Shown: positions 33,109 through 41,821 of the stretch, in pieces | How positions within the stretch are numbered: the stretch's first letter is position 1 | Layout: every line of letters starts with the position of its first letter | NCBI RefSeq assembly: GCF_004564355.1 | Contig: NZ_CP038266.1 | Coordinates: 1,612,001 to 1,676,000, forward strand | Direction: 5' to 3' | Source of the DNA: Microbacterium wangchenii | Lineage (GTDB): Bacteria > Actinomycetota > Actinomycetes > Actinomycetales > Microbacteriaceae | DNA length: 64,000 nucleotides | Translations under genes and position numbers: made by a program | Notes under the pieces: generated by a model | The model's database searches: none | Told to the model about the DNA's origin: nothing | Seen by the model: only the letters and a program-made list of their open reading frames with translations

Positions 33109-33136
33109 GCGGCTCGCCGCGCGCCCGCGCTCGTCG

Positions 33137-33142
33137 TAGGCT
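33137..33142 (+). promoter_or_regulatory. -10 element TAGGCT for a leaderless aminotransferase transcript
   Basis: TAGGCT ends six bases before GTG 33149, marking the start of a new unit after the suf genes. Confidence 0.6.
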
Positions 33143-33148
33143 CTTGCA

Positions 33149-34309
33149 GTGAGCGTCACCCCCCTTCAGGCCCTGCCCCTCGATCAGCTGCGTGAACGCA
33201 CCAGCGCGAAGTGGCGGACCTACCCCGACGACGTGCTGCCGCTGTTCGTCGCGGAGACCGATTTCCCCCTCGCCCCCGCGATCACTCGCGCCCTCGCGGA
33301 CGCCGTGCGCCTGGGCGACACCGGCTACACCGGGCCGGACCCGGGGCTGCGGGCCGCGTACGCGGGCTTCGCGCGGCGCCGCTTCGGCTGGAGCCCGGAC
33401 CCTGCCCGCATGAGGTCGACGTGCGACGTCATGATGGGCATCGTCGAGGTGCTCCGCGGCGTCCTGGACCCGGGCGACCGCGTGATCGTGACGCCGCCGG
33501 TGTACCCGCCGTTCTACGACGGCATCCCCGAGGCCGGCGGAGTCGTCGAGCGCGCGCCGCTGCGCGACACGGGGGAGGGCTGGGAGCTGGACCTGGGCGG
33601 CATCGATGCGGCGCTGGCCGGCGGCGCCCGTGCGGTGCTCCTGTGCAACCCGCACAACCCGACCGGCACCGTGCACTCCCGCGAGACCCTCGCCGAGCTT
33701 GCCGCGATCGCCGCGCGACACGGTGCCGTCGTCCTCAGCGACGAGATCCATGCCCCGCTCACGCAGCCGGAAGCGACGTTCACGCCGTTCCTGTCGGTGT
33801 CCGAGGAGGCCGCCCGCGTCGGGTTGGCGCTCGTCAGCGCCAGCAAGGCGTTCAATCTCGCCGGGCTCAAGTGCGCGCTCATGGTGGCCTCATCCGAGGA
33901 GCACGCGGCTGTCCTGCGGGCGATGCCCGCCGAGGTGGAATGGCGTACCGGCCACTTCGGTGCCCTGGCCTCCGTCGCCGCGTTCGCGCCGGAGAGCGAC
34001 GCGTGGCTGGACGCCCTCCTGGCTGCGCTGGATGAGAACCGGCGGCTTCTGGCCGAGCTCCTCGCCGAGCACGTGCCCGGAGCGCGCTATCGCATCCCGG
34101 ACGCGGGCTTCCTCGCGTGGATCGACCTGTCGGCACTGGGATGGGGCGAGAACCCGGCCCGCCGCATCCGCCGCGAGGCGCGCGTCGCGCTGCACCACGG
34201 CCCGATGTTCGGCGACGAGGGCACCGGTCATGTGCGGCTGAACTTCGGCTGCAGCCCGGAGGTGCTCCGCGAGGCCGTCGCGCGCATCGGCGCGCTGGTG
34301 CGCTCGTGA
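33149..34309 (+). CDS. PatB/MalY-like PLP-dependent C-S lyase or aminotransferase
   Basis: Fold-type I PLP enzyme, 386 residues. N-terminal SAKWRTYPDDVLPLFVAETDFP is the PatB/MalY signature, followed by LLCNPHNPTGT, LSDEIHAPL and the PLP lysine in VSASKAFNLAGLKCA. The C-terminal FLAWIDLSALG and HVRLNFGCS (Arg for the carboxylate) are present. Such enzymes cleave cystathionine or related cysteine conjugates. The stop overlaps the MFS gene by four bases (GTGA), so lyase and exporter are co-translated. Confidence 0.9.
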   Translation: MSVTPLQALPLDQLRERTSAKWRTYPDDVLPLFVAETDFPLAPAITRALADAVRLGDTGYTGPDPGLRAAYAGFARRRFGWSPDPARMRSTCDVMMGIVEVLRGVLDPGDRVIVTPPVYPPFYDGIPEAGGVVERAPLRDTGEGWELDLGGIDAALAGGARAVLLCNPHNPTGTVHSRETLAELAAIAARHGAVVLSDEIHAPLTQPEATFTPFLSVSEEAARVGLALVSASKAFNLAGLKCALMVASSEEHAAVLRAMPAEVEWRTGHFGALASVAAFAPESDAWLDALLAALDENRRLLAELLAEHVPGARYRIPDAGFLAWIDLSALGWGENPARRIRREARVALHHGPMFGDEGTGHVRLNFGCSPEVLREAVARIGALVRS

Positions 34310-35679
34310 CCACCGACACGCGGACGGCGACGGGCATCTGGAGCGCGCAGTACGTCTGGGTCACTGTCGGCGCGCTGGGCCTCATCCTCCTGGCCGCCAT
34401 CCAGTCGCTGGCCGTCACGACCGTCATGCCGGTGGTCAGCGCCGATCTGGACGGCGAGGCGCTGTACGCCGTCGCCTTCTCGGGGACCCTCGCCACGAGT
34501 GTCATCGGCATGGTGGTCGCGGGGGCCTGGTGCGACCGGGCCGGCGTGCTCGCGCCGCTGACCACGGCGGTGGTGCTGTTCCTGGCGGGGCTCGTCGTCG
34601 CAGGCCTTGCCGGCTCGATGGAGCTCCTCGTCGTCGGCCGCCTGGTCCAGGGGCTGGGCACGGGCGGTCAGACCGTCGCGCTGTACGTCGTCGTAGCGCG
34701 GGTGTATCCGGCGGCGCTGCACGGACGGGTGTTCGCCGCCTTCGCCGCCGCGTGGGTCGTGCCCTCGCTGATCGGCCCGTTCCTGGCCGGCGCGGTGACG
34801 GAGTTCCTGCACTGGCGCTGGGTGTTCCTCGGGGTGGCGGGGCTCACCGTCGTCGCGTACGTCATGGTCGTCGCGCGGCTGCACGCCCTCCCGCTGCGCC
34901 CGGACGAGCCGGCGCGCGGAGGCATCGGATCGCGCCTGGCATGCGCCGTGGCCGTCGCGGTGGCGGCCCTCGCCCTGGGGCTCTCGGGCGCGCTCGGGGC
35001 CTGGGCGTGGGCCGGAGTGGCGGCCTCGGTCGTGGTGATCGTGGTCGCGGTGCGCCCGCTCCTCCCGGCCGGAACGCTGCGTGCCGGCCGCGGACTGCCC
35101 AGCGTCGTGCTGATGCGGGGCCTCATCGCCGGCGCACTGTTCGGCGCCGAGGTGTACGTGCCCTACCTGCTGATCGACGACTACGGGTTCTCGCCGACGT
35201 GGGCGGGCCTCGGACTGACAGCCGCCGCGCTGGCATGGGCCGCCGGCGCGGAGGTGCAGGGGCGCGTCGGAGACCGGCTCGGCAACGCGCGCCTGACCGG
35301 GATGGGGATCACGATGCTAGTGGCGGCGACCACGGCGGCCTTCCTCACGACGGTGCTGCACCTGCACCCCGGTGTCCTGATCGCCGGGTGGGCGCTGGCG
35401 GGAGCGGGTATGGGCCTGATGTACTCGCGGCTGACCGTTCTGACGCTCGCCTACTCGACGCCGCAGACCCAGGGGTTCTCCTCATCCGCCCTGTCGATCT
35501 CCGATGCGCTGGGCTCGGCGATGACGATCGCCATGATGGGCCTGGTCTTCACCGCGCTGGCCGGGTCGGGCCTGGGGTTCCCCGCCGTGTTCGCGATCGC
35601 GACGGCGCTCGCCCTCCTGGCCCTGGTCCCCGGACTCCGGCTCGGGCATGCGCGCGAGCTCCGCGGGGGCCGAGGATAG
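34306..35679 (+). CDS. MFS transporter (probable drug or metabolite exporter)
   Basis: 457 residues with 12-14 predicted transmembrane helices. The MFS loop motif appears as GAWCDRAG between helices 2 and 3, and GRLVQGLGTGGQ matches motif B/C of exporters of the DHA group. WRWVFLGVAGLTVV follows helix 6. The GTG start overlaps the C-S lyase stop. Followed ten bases later by a TetR regulator, a frequent pairing for efflux pumps. Substrate unknown. Confidence 0.92.
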   Translation: MTTDTRTATGIWSAQYVWVTVGALGLILLAAIQSLAVTTVMPVVSADLDGEALYAVAFSGTLATSVIGMVVAGAWCDRAGVLAPLTTAVVLFLAGLVVAGLAGSMELLVVGRLVQGLGTGGQTVALYVVVARVYPAALHGRVFAAFAAAWVVPSLIGPFLAGAVTEFLHWRWVFLGVAGLTVVAYVMVVARLHALPLRPDEPARGGIGSRLACAVAVAVAALALGLSGALGAWAWAGVAASVVVIVVAVRPLLPAGTLRAGRGLPSVVLMRGLIAGALFGAEVYVPYLLIDDYGFSPTWAGLGLTAAALAWAAGAEVQGRVGDRLGNARLTGMGITMLVAATTAAFLTTVLHLHPGVLIAGWALAGAGMGLMYSRLTVLTLAYSTPQTQGFSSSALSISDALGSAMTIAMMGLVFTALAGSGLGFPAVFAIATALALLALVPGLRLGHARELRGGRG

Positions 35680-35682
35680 GCT
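35677..35682 (+). promoter_or_regulatory. -10 element TAGGCT for a leaderless tetR transcript
   Basis: TAGGCT overlaps the end of the MFS gene and ends six bases before ATG 35689. Confidence 0.55.
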
Positions 35683-35688
35683 GCGACG

Positions 35689-36420
35689 ATGACCGAGCGA
35701 TCCACGGGCGCGCCTCTCCCGCGCGGGCTGCGCCAGGCTTGGGGGCTGGACACGACGGCCGGCCGGCCGGGACCGAAGGCGATGCTGAGCCTTGCCGGCA
35801 TCGCAGCCTCGGCGATCGCGCTGGCCGATGCCGAGGGGGCTGAGGCGCTTTCCCTGGGGCGGATCGCCGAGCGGCTGGGGGTGACCACGAACGCCCTGTA
35901 CCGGTACGTCGACTCCCGCGACGACCTGGACGTCATCGTGCACGACCACGCGCTCGGCGCTCCGCCGCGCATTCCGGACGGCGCGGACTGGGTGGAGGCG
36001 GCGGCTGCATGGTGCCGCGCCCTGCGGGACAGGTACGCACGCCACCCGTGGCTCAGCGACATGCGCGTCCGCATCCCGTTCGCGCCCCACTCGCTCGCGT
36101 GGCTGGAGGATCTCCTCGAACGCCTGGAGGGCAGCGGGCTCGGTGACCGGGAGAGGCTGCAGGCCGCCGGACTCCTGGACGGATATGTGCGCACGCGCGC
36201 CGGCGCGGCCCGCGATCTTCTGCGTGCAGACGCCGGCACGCCCGACGCGGGCGAGGTCATCGAGCGGATCGGACCCGACCTCTTCGCGGCGCGTGTCCCG
36301 CGAGTGGCCTCCCTCATCTCCGCTGGCCTGTACCGCACTCCGCACGAGGTCGCGGAGGAGGACTTCGAGTTCGGGCTGGACCGGATCCTCTCCGGGCTCC
36401 GCCGACTCGCCGGCGGCTGA
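35689..36420 (+). CDS. TetR-family transcriptional regulator
   Basis: 243 residues. N-terminal helix-turn-helix ALSLGRIAERLGVTTNALYRYVDSRDDL is a clear TetR DNA-binding domain; the C-terminal ligand domain resembles the TetR_C type with WLEDLLERLEGSGL. It is preceded by a long basic arm (about 25 residues) and leaderless-type -10. It lies between an MFS exporter and an ABC exporter; a large palindrome 23 bases after its stop is its best candidate operator. Ligand unknown. Confidence 0.93.
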   Translation: MTERSTGAPLPRGLRQAWGLDTTAGRPGPKAMLSLAGIAASAIALADAEGAEALSLGRIAERLGVTTNALYRYVDSRDDLDVIVHDHALGAPPRIPDGADWVEAAAAWCRALRDRYARHPWLSDMRVRIPFAPHSLAWLEDLLERLEGSGLGDRERLQAAGLLDGYVRTRAGAARDLLRADAGTPDAGEVIERIGPDLFAARVPRVASLISAGLYRTPHEVAEEDFEFGLDRILSGLRRLAGG

Positions 36421-36442
36421 CGCACCTCTTCCCGCGCACATC

Positions 36443-36485
36443 CGATCTGTGTACGCTACGAACTGTTCGTAGTGATCACAGATCG
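36443..36485. promoter_or_regulatory. 43-bp nested palindrome upstream of the ABC exporter, probable TetR operator
   Basis: Inner repeat CTACGAA-CTG-TTCGTAG (36456-36472) and outer repeat CGATCTGTG (36443-36451) with CACAGATCG (36477-36485) share the same centre at 36464. Inner and outer arms are perfect; the four bases between them do not pair. It ends 11 bases before the ABC ATPase ATG. A terminator role for the TetR gene is possible but there is no T tract. Confidence 0.7.
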
Positions 36486-36496
36486 GGGAACGCGGC

Positions 36497-37270
36497 ATGA
36501 GCGCGACGGCGACGAGCGAGCGGGGAGCAGGTGCCACCCCGGTGGCGCTGGAGCAGATCACCAAGACCTACGGTGCGGGCGCCGGCACGGTGCGGGCTCT
36601 GGACGGGGTCAGCCTCGTGCTGCCGGAGGGCTCGTTCACCGCGGTGATGGGGCCGTCCGGATCGGGCAAGAGCACGCTGCTGCACTGCGCGGCGGGACTG
36701 GATGCGCCGACGACCGGCCGCGCCGTCCTGGTCGGGCAGGACCTGACCGGGCTCTCGGAGGACGCGCTGACCCGGTTGCGCCGGGATCACGTCGCATTCG
36801 TGTTCCAATCCTTCAACCTCATCCCCACCCTGACGGCCGCGCAGAACGTCGCCCTCCCCGAGATCCTCGCCGGGCGCCGGCCCGACGAGCGCGCCATCGA
36901 CGCCGCCCTGGACCGCGTCGGGCTGGCCGACCGGCGGCGCCACCGCCCGAGCGAGCTCTCCGGTGGGCAGCAGCAGCGCGTGGCGATCGCGCGGGCGCTG
37001 GCAGCCAGGGCGGCGGTCCTGTTCGCCGACGAGCCCACCGGCGCCCTGGACACGCGAACAGCCGCCAGTATCCTCGAGCTGCTGCGCGCAGCCGCCGTCG
37101 AGGACGGGCAGACGATTCTGATGACCACGCACGACCCGGTGGCCGCCTCCTCCGCCGACACCGTGATCTTCCTCGTCGACGGGCGGATCGTGGAGCAGAT
37201 GACCCGGCCCTCCGCCGACCGGATCGCAGCCCGCCTCTCCCACCTGTCCTCCGACGAGAGGGCGCGGTGA
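36497..37270 (+). CDS. ABC exporter ATP-binding protein (LolD/MacB type)
   Basis: 257 residues. Walker [11 protein letters not shown]-loop [17 protein letters not shown], signature [15 protein letters not shown] and Walker [12 protein letters not shown] are in the form typical of ATPases that pair with FtsX-like permeases. The H-loop is MTTHDP. Located six bases before the permease gene and just after the nested palindrome. Probably drives export of a lipid, peptide or drug by a mechanotransmission mechanism. Confidence 0.95.
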   Translation: MSATATSERGAGATPVALEQITKTYGAGAGTVRALDGVSLVLPEGSFTAVMGPSGSGKSTLLHCAAGLDAPTTGRAVLVGQDLTGLSEDALTRLRRDHVAFVFQSFNLIPTLTAAQNVALPEILAGRRPDERAIDAALDRVGLADRRRHRPSELSGGQQQRVAIARALAARAAVLFADEPTGALDTRTAASILELLRAAAVEDGQTILMTTHDPVAASSADTVIFLVDGRIVEQMTRPSADRIAARLSHLSSDERAR

Positions 37271-37276
37271 TCCCGC

Positions 37277-39790
37277 ATGCTCACTCTCATCCTGGCGGGT
37301 CTGCGTCAGCGCGCCGCTGCCGTCGTCTCGATCGTCATCGCGGCAGGGCTCGGCTCGGCGCTCATCGTGCTCAGCGGAGCCATGTTCGAAACCGGCATCC
37401 GACTCGCCGCGCCACCTGAGCGCGTCGCCGGTGCCGACCTCGTGGTCATCGGCTCCCCGAGCTACGCGATGCTCGACGCGGAGGGGCGACGCACGACCGA
37501 TCTGCGCCCATTCCCCGAGCGGCACCGGCTTCCGGAAGAGTTCGTCGCCGACGCCGCGCAGCTGGACGGCGTCGAGCAGGCCGTGCCCATCCGGTTCTTC
37601 GACGCCGTCGTCCGCACCCCCGGCCGTGCCGTCACGACGGCCGGACAGAACTGGGCCTCGGCCCCCGTGAGCGGTCTGGAGATCCCGCGCGGTTCGAACC
37701 CCGGCGCCGGCGAGGTGGTCCTCACGGCGGCGGCCGCCGCATCGCTGGGCGTGGAAGCGGGCGACCGCCTCACCGTGACGGCGGCGGGTCGAACCGGCGC
37801 CGTCGAGGTCACGACGGTCATCGGTGACGCCGCACACGCGCCGACGCTGTTCCTCGGCGACGCGGCGCTGCCGGATGAGGGCATCGACGCGCTCGGTGTC
37901 GTCCGGTCCGACGGCGCGGCGGAAGCCGACGTGCGCGCGGCGCTGGAGTCGCACTTCCCCGATGTGCGCGTGCTGACCGGCGAGGGGAGGGGCGCCGCGG
38001 AGGACCCCGCCGTGTCCGCCGCGCGCACGCCGACCATCGTGATCGGAGCGGTCTTCGGCGGCATCGTGCTGACGGTGCTGGCCACCGTCGCATCCGGGAT
38101 CGTCGCGCTCTCGGTGCGCCAGCGTGGCCGCGAGATCAGTCTGCTCCGCGCCACCGGTGCCACCGGACGCCAGGCGCGCGCGCTGCTAGTGGGCGAGGCG
38201 TCCCTCGCCGGGATCGTCGGAGCGCTCATCGGACTCGCCCTCGGCGTCCCGCTCGCGCACGGCCTGTTCGCCGCCATGCGGGCGTGGGGTGTCGTGCCGG
38301 GCATCCTGCAGCTGCGCGTGGGGGTGATCCCCTTCGCGATCGCACTGGTCACCACCACGGCGGTGGTCTGGTTCGCCGCGCGCCTGGCCGCCCGCCCCGC
38401 GCGCCGGGCACGCGCGATCGACGCGATGAGGGAAGCGGAGCTTCCGCGAGCCCGTGTCGGGTTCGTCCGGTGGCTCCTGGGGCTCGTGTTCGGCGGTGGC
38501 GCGGTGGCCCTGGCGATTCTCACGTGCTTCTTGCCGCCGTCGCTGGTCTCCGCCACCGCGGGCCCCGCCGTGCTGGCCGGGGCGATCTCGGCGTCGTTGC
38601 TGGCCCCCGTGCACCTGCGCCTGGGGAGGCTCGTGCTGCGCCCGGTCATCGGGGGATTCGACCGCGGGCTGGGCGGCCTGGCCGGTGTCAACGTCCGATC
38701 CCGCATCGCCACCTTCTCGACGGTGACCGGCGCGGCCGCCCTCGTGGTCGGGATCGGGGCGGGGAACCTGGTCTCGCAGGCGATGATCACCACCGCGGCC
38801 GCGCGGGCGCAGGTGCAGACCATCTCCGCCGAGGTCGTCGCCTGGGGGCCCGCCGGGACCGCCGCCGAGCTCGCCGATGACATCGCGGCGCTGCCCGAGG
38901 TGGACGCCGTCAGCCGCTTCGTCGCGTCCGGCGGCTGGATCGAGCAGCCGCACGATCCCTCCCATCCCGACCGTCCGCGGCCGCTGCGAGGGCTCGACGG
39001 TGCGGGGGTCCCGTACGTGCTCGCCAACGAGCTCGTGGCGGGCGACTTCACCGACCTCACGGGCCGCACCCTCGCGCTGCCCACGACCACCGCCACGGAG
39101 CTGGGCGTGGCCATCGGCGACACCGTCGACTTCCGGTTCGGGGACGGCGCCGCCGCCGAACTCCGCATCGTCGCCACATACGACGACCTGCCCGGATACG
39201 AGCATCTTCTCCTGCCCGCCGACCTGCTCGCCGCGCACACCACCGCGCGCGTCGCGGAGACGGTGCTGATCGCAGGGAGTGAGGGGACCACGCCGGCCGC
39301 GCTCCACGCGGCGGTGGAAGGGGCCGTCGCCGAGCAGTCGGCCGTCGCCGTGGGCGACCGCGCCACCCTGGAGAACGCTCTCCAACAGGGTCTCAACGTC
39401 AACGCCCTCATCAACGGCCTGATGATCCTGGTCGTCCTGGCTTACGCGATGATCGCCGTCATCAACACCGTCGCCGTCTCGACGCTCGGCAGGCGGCGGG
39501 AATTGGCGATGATGCGCCTCACCGGCGCCACCCAGCGCCAGGTCACCGCGGTCCTCCTCACAGAGACGGCCCTCGCGGCCGGCACAGGGCTCGGCGTCGG
39601 CCTGGTCGTCGCGTGCGCGGCGATCCTGCCCACCGCCCTCGTCGTGGGGGCACACCTGTTGGCACCCCTGCCGCTGGCGATCCTCGTCGCCGTGGGCGTG
39701 GCCGTGGCGGCGATCACCCTGCCGATCACGGCGGTCGCGGCCCGGCGCGGGATGGCCGGGCGGCCCACGGACGCCATCGCGCGGTCGTGA
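37277..39790 (+). CDS. FtsX-like ABC transporter permease
   Basis: 837 residues, a fused two-unit permease. One N-terminal helix (about 10-32), a large external domain to about 250, three helices of the first FtsX unit, a central pair of helices (about 403-447), another helix near 485, a second external domain, and three C-terminal helices of the second FtsX unit (about 705-825). VRQRGREISLLRATGATGRQ and LGRRRELAMMRLTGATQRQ are the two coupling-helix motifs that contact the ATPase. Forms a pump with the preceding ATPase; substrate unknown. Confidence 0.93.
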   Translation: MLTLILAGLRQRAAAVVSIVIAAGLGSALIVLSGAMFETGIRLAAPPERVAGADLVVIGSPSYAMLDAEGRRTTDLRPFPERHRLPEEFVADAAQLDGVEQAVPIRFFDAVVRTPGRAVTTAGQNWASAPVSGLEIPRGSNPGAGEVVLTAAAAASLGVEAGDRLTVTAAGRTGAVEVTTVIGDAAHAPTLFLGDAALPDEGIDALGVVRSDGAAEADVRAALESHFPDVRVLTGEGRGAAEDPAVSAARTPTIVIGAVFGGIVLTVLATVASGIVALSVRQRGREISLLRATGATGRQARALLVGEASLAGIVGALIGLALGVPLAHGLFAAMRAWGVVPGILQLRVGVIPFAIALVTTTAVVWFAARLAARPARRARAIDAMREAELPRARVGFVRWLLGLVFGGGAVALAILTCFLPPSLVSATAGPAVLAGAISASLLAPVHLRLGRLVLRPVIGGFDRGLGGLAGVNVRSRIATFSTVTGAAALVVGIGAGNLVSQAMITTAAARAQVQTISAEVVAWGPAGTAAELADDIAALPEVDAVSRFVASGGWIEQPHDPSHPDRPRPLRGLDGAGVPYVLANELVAGDFTDLTGRTLALPTTTATELGVAIGDTVDFRFGDGAAAELRIVATYDDLPGYEHLLLPADLLAAHTTARVAETVLIAGSEGTTPAALHAAVEGAVAEQSAVAVGDRATLENALQQGLNVNALINGLMILVVLAYAMIAVINTVAVSTLGRRRELAMMRLTGATQRQVTAVLLTETALAAGTGLGVGLVVACAAILPTALVVGAHLLAPLPLAILVAVGVAVAAITLPITAVAARRGMAGRPTDAIARS

Positions 39791-39848
39791 CTTGAGACCC
39801 TGCCTGACTTCTCGATGTCGAGAGGACGCCTTGGCAGTCGAGGGCAGG

Positions 39849-39862
39849 TAAGGCTAGCCTAA
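39849..39862 (+). promoter_or_regulatory. Iron box (DtxR/IdeR type) overlapping the siderophore operon -10
   Basis: TAAGGCTAGCCTAA is a near-perfect palindrome matching the core of DtxR/IdeR sites. TAGCCT (39855-39860) inside it fits the -10 pattern and ends six bases before GTG 39867, so iron-loaded repressor would sit directly on the promoter. Confidence 0.75.
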
Positions 39863-39866
39863 CGTT

Positions 39867-40811
39867 GTGACTTCTCCGGCTGACGTGCTCGTCCGTCCCG
39901 CGTACCGCCCGTATCTCGCGCGCGTCGCGGGCGTCCGCCGGCTCTCGCCCGCGTTCCTCCGGGTGACCTTCACGAGCCCCGACTTCGCCCACGTCGGCAC
40001 CGCAGGCCTCGATCAGCGCGTCAAGCTCGTCCTGCCGCGGCCGGACGGGTCGCTGTGCGACGTCGGGCAGACCGACCCCGAGATCATCGCCGCCGGCACG
40101 TGGTACCAGAGGTGGCGCGACCTGCCCGCGCACGAACGCGGCCCGTTCCGGACCTACACGATCGGGCGCACCGACCCCGATGCGGGCGAGGTGGACATCG
40201 ACTTCGTCCTGCACCACGATGCCGGCCCCGCCGGGTCCTGGGCGGAGCGGGCCGCCGTGGGCGACGAGATCGTCCTGGTCGGTCCGGACGAGCGCAGTGA
40301 GCAGCGCCGGCTGGGGATCGACTGGCACCCTGGGACGGCGCGCCGGCTGCTGCTGGCCGGCGACGAGACCGCCGTGCCTGCGATCGGTGCGATCGTGGGC
40401 GCGCTCGGGGACGACGTGGACGCCGACGTCTTCGTGGAGGTGCCGACCTCGGCGGACGTGCTCACGTGGACGGTCCCCGCCCGCACGCGCGTGCGCTGGA
40501 TCGGCCGCGACGGGGCCGATCACGGTGTGGGACTCATCGACGCCGTGAGCCGGTGGTGCGCGGGCAACCCGGACTGCCTGGAGCGCGCAGCCGCGCCGCG
40601 TCCCGAGGTCCTCGCCGACATCGATGTGGACCGCGATCTGCTGTGGGATGCGCCGGAGGACGGCGAAGGGGAGTTCTACGCCTGGATCGCGGGCGAGGCT
40701 GCGACCGTCAAGACGCTGCGGCGCATGCTCGTCAGCGCGCGCGGTGTGGACCGCAAGCGCGTCGCCTTCATGGGCTACTGGCGCCTGGGACAAGCCGAAC
40801 GGCAGGAATGA
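39867..40811 (+). CDS. Siderophore-interacting protein (ferric-siderophore reductase)
   Basis: 314 residues. FAD-binding domain with RTYTIGR and VDIDFVLHHDAGPAGSWA, then the SIP domain with LLAGDETAVPAIGAIV and the C-terminal GYWRLGQAE. The family reduces ferric siderophores in the cytoplasm to release iron. GTG start is supported by the -10 element six bases upstream. First gene of a five-gene uptake operon; its stop overlaps the first permease by four bases. Confidence 0.94.
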   Translation: MTSPADVLVRPAYRPYLARVAGVRRLSPAFLRVTFTSPDFAHVGTAGLDQRVKLVLPRPDGSLCDVGQTDPEIIAAGTWYQRWRDLPAHERGPFRTYTIGRTDPDAGEVDIDFVLHHDAGPAGSWAERAAVGDEIVLVGPDERSEQRRLGIDWHPGTARRLLLAGDETAVPAIGAIVGALGDDVDADVFVEVPTSADVLTWTVPARTRVRWIGRDGADHGVGLIDAVSRWCAGNPDCLERAAAPRPEVLADIDVDRDLLWDAPEDGEGEFYAWIAGEAATVKTLRRMLVSARGVDRKRVAFMGYWRLGQAERQE

Positions 40812-41821
40812 GCGCCACCGCCCGTCAGCGCCGGGCGCGATCGGCCGCGGGAGGAGCGATCGTCCTGCTCGTGGTCATCGTCGCGGCGAGCCTCATGATC
40901 GGCGCTCGCCCGGTGCCCCCCGCCGTCGTATGGGAGGCGTTCGTGCGCCCTGACATGTCCCTCCCGGACCACGTCGTGATCCTCACGCAGCGGCTGCCGC
41001 GAACCGTGATCGGGATCGTCGCGGGAGCGGCGCTGGCCGTCGCCGGGACGCTCATGCAGGGGCTCACGCGTAATCCGCTCGCCGACCCGGGGCTGCTCGG
41101 CGTCAACGCCGGCGCCTCCGTCGCCGTCCTCGCGGCCATCACGCTGCTGGGCATCACGCAGCCCGCCGGCTTCGTGTGGTTCGCATTCGGCGGCGCTGCG
41201 GCCGCCGCGATCGTCGTCGCTCTCATCGGCACGCGCGGCCCCGAAGCGGGCAACCCCGCCAAGCTCGCCCTGACCGGCGCGGCCGTGACAGCCGGGCTCA
41301 CCGCCGTCACGACCCTCATCCTCACGACCTCCGTCCTCGCCCTCGACGTCTACCGGTACTGGTCGGTCGGCGGCCTCACCGCGCGGGGCCTGGACACCGT
41401 CGCCGTCGTGGCGATCCCCGTGGTGGTGGGGGCGGTCATCGCCTTCGCGAGCGCGCGCGGCCTGGACATGATCGCAATGGGCGAGGCGACGGCATCCGGA
41501 CTGGGCGCGCATGTCGGCCGGACCCGCGCGCTCGGCGTCATCGCCGCCGTCCTGCTGTGCGGCGCCGCGACGTCCATCGCGGGACCGATCGTCTTCCTCG
41601 GACTCGTCGTCCCGCACGCGCTGCGCACGATCGTCGGCTCCGATTACCGCCGCCTCCTCCTGATCGCGGCCCCCGCGGGCGCGGCGCTGCTCGTCCTCGC
41701 CGACATCGTCGGGCGGGTCATCGCACCGCCCGGGGAGATCCAGGCGGGCCTCGTGGTCGCCTTCCTCGGCGCGCCGGTGCTCATCGCGCTCGTCCTGCGC
41801 CGCCGGCAGGTGGCGCTGTGA
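40808..41821 (+). CDS. FecCD-family siderophore ABC permease (first)
   Basis: 337 residues, eight to ten transmembrane helices. RLPRTVIGIVAGAALAVAGTLMQGLTRNPLADPGLLGVNAGAS region is the FecCD hallmark, and GAATSIAGPIVFLGLVVPHALR the second conserved stretch. It probably forms a heterodimer channel with the next gene. ATG overlaps the upstream stop (ATGA) and its stop overlaps the second permease GTG. Confidence 0.95.
   Translation: MSATARQRRARSAAGGAIVLLVVIVAASLMIGARPVPPAVVWEAFVRPDMSLPDHVVILTQRLPRTVIGIVAGAALAVAGTLMQGLTRNPLADPGLLGVNAGASVAVLAAITLLGITQPAGFVWFAFGGAAAAAIVVALIGTRGPEAGNPAKLALTGAAVTAGLTAVTTLILTTSVLALDVYRYWSVGGLTARGLDTVAVVAIPVVVGAVIAFASARGLDMIAMGEATASGLGAHVGRTRALGVIAAVLLCGAATSIAGPIVFLGLVVPHALRTIVGSDYRRLLLIAAPAGAALLVLADIVGRVIAPPGEIQAGLVVAFLGAPVLIALVLRRRQVAL

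Noticed and set aside
39810..39823. Small hairpin TCTCGA-TG-TCGAGA after the ABC permease
   Set aside because: Only six pairs with a two-base loop and no T tract; too weak to call a terminator.
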